From: Rhizophagus irregularis
Lineage: Eukaryota > Glomeromycota > Glomeromycetes > Glomerales > Glomeraceae
Direction: 5' to 3'
Length of the DNA stretch: 64,000 nt
Assembly: GCF_026210795.1 (NCBI RefSeq)
Contig: NC_089435.1
Location: forward strand, 1,178,001-1,242,000
Part shown: one piece after another, positions 1 to 9,814 of the stretch
How the letters are laid out: every line of letters starts with the position of its first letter
How positions within the stretch are numbered: the first letter of the stretch is position 1
Notes under the pieces: generated by a model
Seen by the model: the letters and a program-made list of their open reading frames with translations, nothing else
Database searches by the model: none
What the model was told of the DNA's origin: nothing
Program-made: the position numbers and the translations under genes

Positions 1-110
1 GATCAATTTTTTATTTTATATATTATGGTAAATTCTTTTATACTAAATATATATTTTAATTTTCATAACTGAAGCGGGCAGTGAAATAGTAATAAATACC
101 GTAAGTGTTG

Positions 111-229
111 ATGGTAAAATGAATGTCGGTAAAATGAGTGTCGGTCGGTGAAATTGATTGTCAGTAATATGAGTGTCGGTAAAATGATTGTCGGTAAAAT
201 GATTGTCGGTAAAATGATTGTCGGTAATG
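111..229. repeat. 15-bp minisatellite (TGTCGGTAAAATGAT-like)
   Basis: About eight imperfect copies of a 15-base unit containing TGTCGGTAAAATGA follow one another. The open frame across it on the minus strand only encodes a low-complexity HFTDN repeat and is not a believable gene. Confidence 0.85.
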
Positions 230-235
230 TGAACG

Positions 236-684
236 GGTCCCAATCATGCGTATTATTTATTTTTATTATATTTTATTATTCTATATTTATTAATAGACTA
301 ATTTAGATATTTCCATTAATTGATAAAATATTATAATTCATATTACAATATTTAATGCTGTAGCATACATATCACATATATTTTCTTAGTTCTCTATTTT
401 TTTTTATTTTGCAATATTTGCGTTATAAAAAATTTTTTTTTTTTAAAAAGATTGAAGCCATAATAATATGTATTCTATAATCTATGTCGCATCCACCCAT
501 TTTACCAACACACGTCATTTTTCCTACATGCTATTGTTTTACCGACATCACATTTTTCCAAAACCTTGACGACAAATGCACCTCTTCGTTGATCGGCAAA
601 GGATATAACCTTATCTATTATATCCTCCATGGAAACCACGATTTTTATTGGCCAATATTAAGCAGTGATCATGTGACCTTGTAA
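236..684. other. AT-rich intergenic DNA, no gene seen
   Basis: AT-rich sequence with homopolymer runs. A 66-codon open frame at 484-684 has no recognisable composition or motif, so no gene is called. Confidence 0.6.
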
Positions 685-685
685 G

Positions 686-868
686 CGCGGACATTTTTGT
701 CCTCATTAATTTGAGGACGTGATTTTTGCCCTCACAACTATAAGGACACAGTTATCCTGAGGACATAATTTTGTCCTCGCAATTTTGAGGACATTTTGTC
801 CTCACAACTGATTTTTGTCCTCACAACTATAATGACGTTATTGTCCTTGTAATTTGAGGACATTTCTG
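686..868. repeat. Cluster of GAGGACA/TGTCCTC inverted motifs
   Basis: The heptamer TGTCCTC and its complement GAGGACA recur about ten times in 180 bases, alternating in orientation with spacers such as ACAACTATAA. The segment can therefore fold into several alternative hairpins. No coding frame runs through it. Confidence 0.75.
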
Positions 869-1022
869 TGATTCGGGTTAACGATTAGCGTAATTTAAGT
901 TTAACATGATTTATAATATTTTAATATTTTAATCAATCAATTTAAATTTATTAGTCAACGCTTATATTTCCTTATAAGATGAATAGAATTATTTTTGGTA
1001 TAATAGGTTTTTGAGTAACATC

Positions 1023-1495
1023 TAAGGGCGGATGATCATGGTTCAGTGAACTGCGGTTTGAACTGAGTCAACTCGTTTCATGGTTCAGTTCGCTAAACAC
1101 AGTTGACTCAGTTTGAAATGAACTGAACCGACTGAACCAAACCGAACCGAACCATATGAACTGAACTAGATTTAGTTATAAAATAAATTTATTTTTTTAT
1201 TATTATTTAACTTTTACAAAATTTTTTATTTGTTTAGTTCTCAATATGTAATAATAGTGTAAATTTAATAGATTTAATAAATAAAAGTCATATGAAAACC
1301 ATATAAAATACTATTCAATTACAGTATATTGTTTAATTATATGATTGAATAATCAAGCAATAACAAAACTTTTGAACTGAATTGTTTGGTTTAGACCAAA
1401 TGGACCGGTTCAGTTCGGTTCGAACCTTTGAACTGAACCATGGTTCAGTTCGCTCAAGGCATGAACTGAACCGTGACCATCCCTACTATAGGATT
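1023..1495. mobile_element. Decayed MITE with AACTGAACC-rich inverted ends
   Basis: The left end (GGGCGGATGATCATGGTTCAG minus its last base) and the complement of the right end (GGGATGGTCACGGTTCAG) are imperfect inverted repeats. Both arms are filled with forward and reverse copies of GAACTGAACC, around an AT-rich core without a reading frame. No clear target duplication remains, so the copy is old. Assignment to the hAT-type MITEs rests on resemblance to the dated copies at 13934 and 22928. Confidence 0.6.
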
Positions 1496-1920
1496 ACGTG
1501 ATATCCCCTTTTATAAAGTATCTCTTATAACTGAGAAATCCCAAAATATTCTATTATATCATTTAGGGAATTGTATGTTTATTATTATTACAGTATGACA
1601 AAAATTAAGAATCAGATGAAAATATTTTTTGTTAGGATATTTACCGAGAGACAGCAAAAAATGCACTTGTCAAATAATCTCGACGCCTCATACATCAATA
1701 CATGATTGAGCAGTCGTTATTATACTATGCATGCAGAAAAATATCAGGAACATGTGCGTTGTGGTGGTTCATGGTATTAAATTAATAAAATCATATTATG
1801 TTAGATGATGCTAAAAGAACTCCAAGACACTTTTTTAGCTACACTATTATAATGATTAACCACGGACAAAAGTACCAAAGGATGCAAAGGTGCAATATAT
1901 ACAGTATTAGCAAAAAGGAA

Positions 1921-2100
1921 AGAAGTTGAAAAAGTTAAAGAAATTACTGAAGACGAAGTAGTGGATTTGATTAGGAAGTTCAGGCGGGGGAGATAGGAAT
2001 TGGATAAGATAGTAGCGGGTCCATCATCAATCATCTAAATTAAAAAGGATAATGTAACAGCGGAGAAAGTAATAGATATTATTATTAACCAACAAAGAGA
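1921..2100 (+). pseudogene. Decayed copy of the neighbouring 351-codon gene family
   Basis: Translating the plus strand gives EITEDEVVDLIRKFRRGR, a stop, and then KKDNVTAEKVIDIII. These correspond in order to residues around EVVEMIKNWRVGEEN and KKDNVATEEVVDIIKDYR of the minus-strand ORF at 2777-3832. The fragment has stops and no start. It lies in the opposite orientation to the intact copy, so it represents a separate insertion or duplication rather than an internal repeat. Confidence 0.7.
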
Positions 2101-2244
2101 AGATTACTTATACAGGTTATAATTTTTCTGCTACAAAAATGAAGGTTGATCGCAGACGTACGGTTGTCGTATGGAAAATGTAATTTTGTGAGGAGGTATA
2201 GGTTAAGTAGGTTCAAAGGTCATAAAAGGGTTTACCGTTAAATT

Positions 2245-3883
2245 TTTTTTTTTTTTTTTTTTTAAAACTGTAATGCATCTTTATTAAGGTCTATGGTCTA
2301 TTGACTACCCTAAAATACAAGACACATAGAGCCAACATGTTTATACATCATGTCAACCCTATAACAGAGTAATCGGAACTAAACTACTGAAATACATTAC
2401 AGAAAATAATAAAATAAATACAATACCTGACAAAATAAAATATATAAAACTAGCAAACTAAACTATTTTTGAAACCTAACTATTTGAATTCTAATTTTTA
2501 AGGTGTAGGATTAAAGTGAGAAATGTAATGTGTAATAGCGTTCAGATCTACAGCTTTAAAAGATGAGTCCCAACGGTCTCACATCCAAACAGTTTATTCC
2601 ACCAAATCCCCCTATACCTACAAAAAATAAAAGTTAGTATTCTAAACTAAAACTAGAATAAAAAGAAAAGAAAAAACATTTTTGTTATTTTTATTATCGG
2701 AAAATTTTTGATGTGAATCACGTGACTTCGATTAAAATGTAATTCCTTCCTCTTCGTAATCCTAATCTCGCTCCCTTTATTGTCTCTTCCTGTTACCCTT
2801 TTTCTTCTTTTTACCTTTCTTCTTTGACGGTGATGCTTCAGGTTCTGCTTCTTTTTCCTCTTCTTCTTCTGTATCTTCGTTTTGTGATGGCGAAAAAGAT
2901 AGGAGTTGCTCTCGTTGCCTTCGTTCTTTATATAATTCGGTGAAAGCTTTGTTTCTTTCTTCTTCGTCCTCTATCTCGCTCCATTTGCTCAGCGATTCTA
3001 AAATTGGTCTCTTTTCTCCAATTTTCTTTTCATCTTGGTATCTATTTTCATCCTCCAATCTTTGTTTAAAATTATCGTTCAGGGTTGTATATTCCTGGAA
3101 TATTTTTGTTTTTTCTGCTAAACTGATAATTTTTTGTCCTAATCGGAAAAAATTGTTTCTCTCCATTGCCCATGCTTTAGCTTTCTCCAATGATTTTATA
3201 TTGTTCTCTTCACTCACTAAATGCAGGGCCTCTGTATTGATTCTTTCCCATTCCATTTCGTTGGACGTTTGATCGAAGACATTTTTCACTTCCATCAATT
3301 TGTCTACCAAGCTACCATTGTGGTCTGATTCTTGATACTGAACATATTTGATTTTGTTTGTTGTTCTGTAATCTTTTATGATATCAACCACTTCTTCAGT
3401 CGCTACGTTATCTTTCTTTAGTTGTTGACCCTTGTTTTTTGAAGTATCGTTGTGATCTGGATTATTCTCTTCTCCTACTCTCCAGTTTTTGATCATCTCG
3501 ACAACTTCATTTTTGTCTGGCGTCTTGCTTATCCCTAGTGGCATTTCCACTTTTGATGGATGTAATAAGCTTTCTTTTCTTGAAGCGAAGTTCCCTAATT
3601 CTCTGTAAATTCTCTCCGGTGGTGTGTAAGGTGTCTTCAGTTCACTTGCCAGATGTAAGGGTGGACTCAACCTGTTCTCCGTAACTGTAGCCTTTTCTTG
3701 AACTATCTTCTCTCGTACTTTCTTCATCCTTGTCTTAGCATCATCGTCTTTATATATCGTCTTCTTATTTCTCACCAGCCAAACTTTATTAATATCTCCT
3801 TGTGTGCAAGAATCCTCCACTGCTTCTTCCATTTCTTTGAGGTTCTTGAAATATCCAATCACTTTCCAATTTTTTGTGATTTT
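2245..3883 (-). mobile_element. Poly(A)-tailed retroposed insertion with 17-bp target duplication
   Basis: An identical 17-mer, GGGTTTACCGTTAAATT, occurs at 2228-2244 and 3884-3900. On the minus strand the intervening 1,639 bases begin 51 bases before the first ATG of a long ORF and end in an A run of about 20 directly against the 17-mer. A direct repeat of this length plus a 3' poly(A) tail is the signature of target-primed reverse transcription by a LINE-type enzyme. The insert has no reverse transcriptase, so it was mobilised in trans. The frame is open right up to the 5' boundary, which suggests the copy is 5'-truncated. Region 2245-2776 is its 3' untranslated part. Confidence 0.75.
2777..3832 (-). 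CDS. Hypothetical charged protein carried by the retroposed insert
   Basis: The 351-residue ORF has its first in-frame ATG at MEEAVEDS; the frame is open for 29 codons upstream without another ATG, so an N-terminus may be missing. No known domain is recognised. The protein is highly charged, with predicted helical segments in the middle (from WAMERNNFF to SKWSEIEDEEERNK). It has an acidic Glu run and then a Lys-rich tail (KKKGKKKKKGNRKR) that looks like a nuclear or nucleolar localisation signal. A motif resembling DKNEVVEMIKNWR recurs as VATEEVVDIIKDYR about 50 residues later, hinting at an internal repeat. There is no intron, as expected of a retrocopy. Whether it is expressed is unknown. 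Confidence 0.6.
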   Translation of the reverse strand: MEEAVEDSCTQGDINKVWLVRNKKTIYKDDDAKTRMKKVREKIVQEKATVTENRLSPPLHLASELKTPYTPPERIYRELGNFASRKESLLHPSKVEMPLGISKTPDKNEVVEMIKNWRVGEENNPDHNDTSKNKGQQLKKDNVATEEVVDIIKDYRTTNKIKYVQYQESDHNGSLVDKLMEVKNVFDQTSNEMEWERINTEALHLVSEENNIKSLEKAKAWAMERNNFFRLGQKIISLAEKTKIFQEYTTLNDNFKQRLEDENRYQDEKKIGEKRPILESLSKWSEIEDEEERNKAFTELYKERRQREQLLSFSPSQNEDTEEEEEKEAEPEASPSKKKGKKKKKGNRKRQ

Positions 3884-4149
3884 GGGTTTACCGTTAAATT
3901 GCTGACGATAACTGTTATCATTTCAAACACCACCAAATTTTCTACCCACGTGACCTAAAAATGTTCATCATCGTTTCACTGTTTATATTTATCTGAGGCA
4001 AAATTGTTTTTCCTTAAATGTCACCGGTCACATGGGATAGAATTTTAATTATAAAATTGTTGCTGTTACACCGGTTACATATACTGTAAATTGTAACGTT
4101 GCAATTCATGTTTTTTTTTTATTTTTCAAATAAAAAAAAATTATTTATA

Positions 4150-5655
4150 ATGGATTATTATAAATTTATATCGCAAAGCTTAACTCAAAATTTGCTTGAA
4201 ATTTTAGATGATGATGAGTATTATGATATTACTATTGAAGTTGGTAATGACCCATATGTCAAAATATTCCGTGCTCATAGGGTCATTTTATATTATCGTT
4301 CTCCTTATTTACGAAGAATTCTGTTAACTAATGAAAAGAAAAAGGATGGAACGTTAACACATATTAAATTACCGAATATTTTACCTGAAACTTTTAAAGA
4401 AATTTTAAGGTAAAAAAAAAAAAATTATAAATTATAAATTATTCAGTATACAATATATATATGTATTAGTTTAAACTAAACGTTTTTATTTTTTAGGTAT
4501 ATTTACAGTGGAGTTATTTCCTTAGATGAATATAATGTCTCAGATATCATTAAAATATTGGTCGCAGCTGAAGAACTTGGTCTTAAAGAATTAATTATTC
4601 TTCTACAATATTATTTAATAGAAAACAAACCAGAATGGATGAAGCTAAATTTTAATGATGTATATCGAATAATTTTTGAAAATAATTCTTTTTCAGAACT
4701 CCGAAATTATTGTAATAAATTAATATCTGACGAGCCAGATAAAATATTCAAATCATTAGATCTCTCTTCGACTCCAGAAAAACTTTTGATCAAACTTATT
4801 CAAACCGATAATTTAAAAATGAGTGAAGTACAAGTATGGGACCATGTGGTTAAATGGGGACATGCTAAAAATCCAGAACTTCCCTCAGATCCTACAAATT
4901 TTTTAAAGGAAGATTTTAATACTCTAAAAAATAGTTTACAACAATTTATTGAATTTATTGATTTCTATAATTTAACTTCTGAAGAATTTTCAGACAAAGT
5001 ATTGCCTTATAGAAAAATTTTATCAAAGGAATTGTATAATGAGTTATTAAAACATTACTTAAAACCCAATAATCAATCAATTAATAGATCCAATGTTGAT
5101 TCAATAAGTATTGACTCTGAGATTATCACATCTCAACACGCTGAATTAATTTTGAAATGGATTAATGTGAATTACTCGAATACTTTTACTTCAATATTTT
5201 CAAAATTTATTTATAAAGACAATACTACGTTCAAATTATTACTTCGTGGATCTCGTGATGGATTTACAACTTTTAAATTTCATGAAATCTGTGATAATCA
5301 ATCTCATACTGTAGTAATTATTAAAGTGAAAGATAGTAATGAAATTCTTGGAGGATATAATCCTATTGCATGGAAATCTAATTGTAGTTACGGTAATACT
5401 AAAGATAGTTTTATATTCTCTTTTAAAGATAGTGATGATATTGAAAGTTATACTTTAAGTCGTGTAAAAGATGAAAACAATGCTATATTTAACTACTATA
5501 GTTATGGACCAGTATTTGGTTATCGTGATCTTGGTTTATTTGTAAACACTGTAGACTCTGGTTATTGTCGTAATGGTTGTTATGAAAACCAAATCAGAAA
5601 AACTACTGGTGATTTTCTAGTAGAAGAATATGAAATATTTCAAGTTATCAAATAA
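4150..5655 (+). CDS. BTB-BACK-TLDc domain protein
   Basis: Two exons, 4150-4409 and 4497-5655, joined across an 87-bp GT-AG intron within an Arg codon, give a 472-residue protein. The start is the ATG of MDYYKFISQ, which begins the family's usual N-terminus; the ATG 17 codons upstream lies in low-complexity sequence. Residues about 20-120 form a BTB/POZ fold (YDITIEVG, FRAHRVILYYRSPYLRRIL, TFKEILRYIYSG). A BACK-type helical region follows to about 260. The C-terminal 170 residues are a TLDc domain (TTFKLLLRGSRDGF, ILGGYNPIAW, EEYEIFQVI). In this fungal lineage the family has hundreds of members, presumably Cullin-3 adaptors that recruit substrates for ubiquitination; the substrate is unknown. 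All frames are intact. Confidence 0.92.
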
Positions 5656-6276
5656 TGTTAGTTTATGTTCGTTTAAGTTCTTTTTATTTCTTATTATCAT
5701 ACTTATATTTATCTTTTTTTTTCTTAAAATTTACAATTTATATAATTTTTAACTTGATAACTTATCCTATTAAATGTATATTTGACAATACTAATTTATC
5801 CATCAATTCTAAACATGTTTAATTCGCGAGGACATTAAATTTTACATGTTTTTATTGTATAAATAAAGTGATAAAATAAATTTTTTTATTTATTAAGGAA
5901 ATTAAAGTTATTCTTAATTGACAATAAGTTGATATAAAGAATAAGATTGTAACAAAATATCTTTTTTTAGTATTGACTTTTTCAAAAACTTATTAACCTT
6001 CAAATTTTGGTATGATAAACTCACTATATTTATGCATGATAAAAGTTTGAGTATGGGTTGTCTATTGAGTATTGTATGACGTAATAACTGATGTTGAGTA
6101 TAGTGTATGAAATTTACTATACTCCGTTGTATGTATGTAACATTTAAAACATGTATTGTATTAATTAATTTGCAAAGAGTAATTAGTATAAAATGCGGAT
6201 TTCATTTTTATTTAATTAATTCAAATTTTTACTTTTATAATTTACAATTGATAAAGCTATTCTAACTTCAATAAAA
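5656..6276. other. Intergenic DNA, no gene seen
   Basis: AT-rich sequence downstream of the BTB-TLDc gene with no open frame of interest. It presumably contains that gene's 3' end. Confidence 0.6.
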
Positions 6277-6765
6277 CTATTCTAACATTAACTTTAACTC
6301 CCGCTCCTTCTCAAGGTTAGACAGTTCCATTACGCGAACTTTTGCTTCACATTCTCTTAATAAAATTTCACGTTCTTTTAAAGCTAGTTTCCTCTCTCGA
6401 TATTCAAGCTCAGTTTAAATTTTCTTTATTATTATTATCATCACAATTATCATCGGAACCAGAAATTGTGACAATTGTTTTGGTTTTCTTGTTAGAATTT
6501 GCACGTCTACATTTCACAGTTGATTTTGTAATGTTCGATTTTTTAACCTGTGCATTAGCTAATATATAAAAAAAATTAATAAAATAAATCATAATAAAGA
6601 TTTTTAATTACCTTTACATTTGTTAGACTGAACATTGTGAGTTATGGGTCCTTTGTCTCGCTTTCTATTGGGTATATTGTATGTTTTACGAATTTTAATG
6701 GCACTAAATCTTCTTTATCTAATCTTTGCCCTCTACAACCAATAAATGGAAATTTTATTTATATT
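6277..6765 (-). pseudogene. Decayed coiled-coil gene fragment of unknown family
   Basis: On the minus strand three protein-like segments follow each other in different frames: FPFIGCRGQRLDKEDLVPLK...; then KKSNITKSTVKCRR with a Ser/Asp/Asn-rich stretch; then a Glu/Arg/Leu-rich coiled coil (ELEYRERKLALKERE ... NLEKERELKLMLE) ending in a stop at 6277. A believable 53-bp GT-AG intron lies at 6559-6611. At least two frame breaks, near 6420 and 6650, interrupt it and no start is visible. The composition resembles the C-terminal half of DNA-binding or transposon-associated proteins, but I do not recognise the family. Confidence 0.5.
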
Positions 6766-9014
6766 TGTATTACTTATTGATTATTGTAGTACATATATAC
6801 GCAATAATTGCAACATACTAAGTATATACGCAGTAGTAGTCTGTATATAATTTCACATACGATAATCATTTGGTCCACCATACTATACTACTATTCGTAT
6901 TACTTGACATAAACATGATTGTTGTATTAAATAATACAATAATGCTTTCTCCAATAGTAGTATATAGTGATGAGTTTAAATTTTTTACATTAAAACTGAT
7001 TGAATTATTCTGCTAGGATTTCCTTATAACAAACCTACACCTTTCCTAAGTTTTAGAAGTTTGCAATAATACTATTAACTATTGATTGATCATTGTGTGA
7101 TTCTTTGAAAGAAAATTTTGAAATACACTATAATATTTAACAAAATAAAAATTGTAGAGATATATAACTTTTTGTATCGGGAGCTAGGACTAAAGATATT
7201 ACAGAATACATCTGAATTTCATAAAATCATAGCTAAATACTTACACAAAGTCTTTAAACTAAAAAGATAACCTTGAATAAAAACATGAGTTCACTAATTA
7301 ATCATAAATAACATATCTAACTTCATCCAGCTAAGATATCAAAGGGCTAGGAACACATTATTAGGTTGTTGTATTCCTTTATGAAAATGGAATAACCCTA
7401 TTGAAAATCTATTCAAAACTATTGATGCTTAGTGTTGCTGAAGTTACTGAACAAGAAATTTATGACAATTATTACATAATATGAACTAGTACAGGTATAC
7501 AACTATAGGAAATCTCAAACTTGTCACTAGATATAATAATTTAGTCAAGAGTACAACATACAGTAAATTGCAAAATATTATAGATGATATCAATAATGAA
7601 ATAAATAAAGATTATATTTTACAGAAATTAATGAGTATTGTAGGCCTTTCATTGACATGTTCAGTTGTACTGTAATAACAAACAGGCTAATTAAAAATTT
7701 CCTTGTAGATGCAAGTATATATACTAATTATATCTATGGCTCCTCAATCATTAATATTATAAATGTCTTTGGTATAATAATCCTATTATAAATTTCCTTG
7801 TTTTAGATTGTTATAGACACAGACGAGGAAAATTGATAATATTAAAGCCTTCCTAAATGGTAACATTAGTTTCAAAAATCATCATTTTAAGCGGCCAATT
7901 AGAAATACAGTATTTAGTTTATTTCATAGCAATACATGTATTCTATTTTTTGATTTTTGCAGTAAAATTACATCCAATCATATGGTTTACTACAGGAGGG
8001 GCAAAATTGAGTTATTTAATAATTTGTTTTATGATCAGCTTTTCAAATACTATAAATTTAAGAAATTGGAATGCTTTAACATGTATTATTACAAATCCAT
8101 TATTAAATTAAGTTTATAACTTTATTTAATGCAAAAGAATTCAATTATTTTGTGGACTTTCAATCATACTAAATTTTATTATGTGTTCTTTTTTTTAATA
8201 TTCTTCAAAATTGCAATATTATAAAATACTTAATAATTATACTAATTATTGATAACATTTAAATGGGTTATATTTGATTTTATAATTAATTCAAAGTGTT
8301 TTACCAACTGGTTTATTGAGATTATTGAAGGTAAGCGATGTTATACCCTTATACATGTCCCTGATGGTAATAGATATAGCTTATAAGGTTAATAAATGAC
8401 TCCTGGAAACATCATGTATATAAATTTTTTGATTGCTTATTCTCTTATTTCAAGGGAGGATTACAAATGAATTGAAAATTATTAATAGAAAATATAAGTT
8501 AAAATTATGATTATAATTCATAATTGTACTTTAATGTTATAACTGGAGATTTATATTATGATAAATGGAGCCAACAATTTTAATAAATCATAATCAATCA
8601 TGACTCCTGCATATCTTAGTCTATGATATAGTAATATAGCAATATGTAATATTTATTTCATAGGAAACTGTAAATAAATATCATATCGTTGATTTTCATG
8701 TTGCAGCCATGAACAATCATGACTCGTGATATTCCACAGTGACTCCATGAAACAACTTATTTATATCACAATTCCAACCATAAAACTATTTAATAACCTT
8801 TTAAACTAATAATAAAAGAATTATTATTCTACTTTCTATCCATCATTTTATATAAGAGTCCTCTATGAAAATATCAAGAAAAAAAATCATGAATTATTGT
8901 GTGATAAAAGAAATATTAATCAGTTTTTCAGAATGCCTCATTTCTTTTTCAACTTCTTAAATAAAAAACATTGTGATAAAAAAAATGGCAAATCAACTAT
9001 AGTCAATCTAATAA
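6766..9014. other. AT-rich gene-free region
   Basis: More than 2 kb without a convincing reading frame, RNA gene or repeat structure. The 84-codon frame at 7857-8111 has a hydrophobic, AT-driven composition and is not called. Scattered phrases suggest very old decayed sequence, but nothing can be assigned. Confidence 0.5.
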
Positions 9015-9290
9015 TTTCAAAAAAATTTTCACGACTTATATGACTTATATCATGTTCAAAATAATAATCAGGAAATATCTCAGGAAGATTTTCAATATCA
9101 AAAGTATATAGCTATTATAAGCGCCTCAGTATATGGATGTTTATGTATAATTGAGAATTACCAAACGAATCAAAATAATTATTTGCAATTTTATCTTGAT
9201 TTAAAGGAAGAAATTAGCAAAGAATTTTTGGTAGTTACTAAGAACCTGTTAGACAACCTCAGCCTTCTCTATAGAGCTGAACGACTTTGA
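9015..9290 (+). pseudogene. ORF of 91 codons without ATG, possible gene relic
   Basis: An uninterrupted frame of 91 sense codons runs from the base after a TAA to a TGA. It includes QNNNQEISQEDFQYQKYIA, ASVYGCLCIIENYQTNQNN and LKEEISKEFLVVTKNLL. Such length is uncommon by chance in DNA this AT-rich, and the composition is protein-like. There is no ATG near its beginning and no recognisable domain, so at most this is an internal exon or a relic. Confidence 0.25.
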
Positions 9291-9814
9291 CAAATGCACA
9301 AGATGTTGACAACTGACAACTTATATATATAATATTAATTTTTTACTTACTGACTTACTGGGACTCTTCCAAGAATAGCTGAAAATTCATACTTTGCTAT
9401 TGTTTAAATACTTTCCCATGATACTCGTACATTAAAAATTTTTGATGGGAACCTACTATGCAATATAGAGCAGATAATTCACCTATCACTGGTCGAAGTG
9501 GGATGATTTGCATGAAGTTTATTGCCCATAAATAGCTTATAAATTTGTCGATCTCAATTACGATTAAGAAAACTCCATCAAATTTAATTTATAGATTGAA
9601 ACGGTAAAATTTATTGTAAATTTTATTATTTTAAAATTAATTTGCTAATTTATAATATATAAATTCTAATTAAATTTAATATCAATGTATATTACGCATA
9701 TTATAGCTTGGAATTTACTTGAAATATGATATTAATTTGCAACAAGCCATCTACTTAAATTTTAATTTTGCAAAGTTTTGTATCATTACAAATAACAAGA
9801 AAAAGCAAAGAGAT

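Noticed and set aside
1410-1425. tRNA-like B-box word GGTTCGAACC
   Set aside because: It is part of the GAACTGAACC palindromes of the MITE; no A-box or cloverleaf can be formed around it.
7857-8111. 84-codon hydrophobic ORF as a membrane protein
   Set aside because: Its composition follows the AT-rich background, and it has no promoter, homologous phrase or neighbour supporting it.
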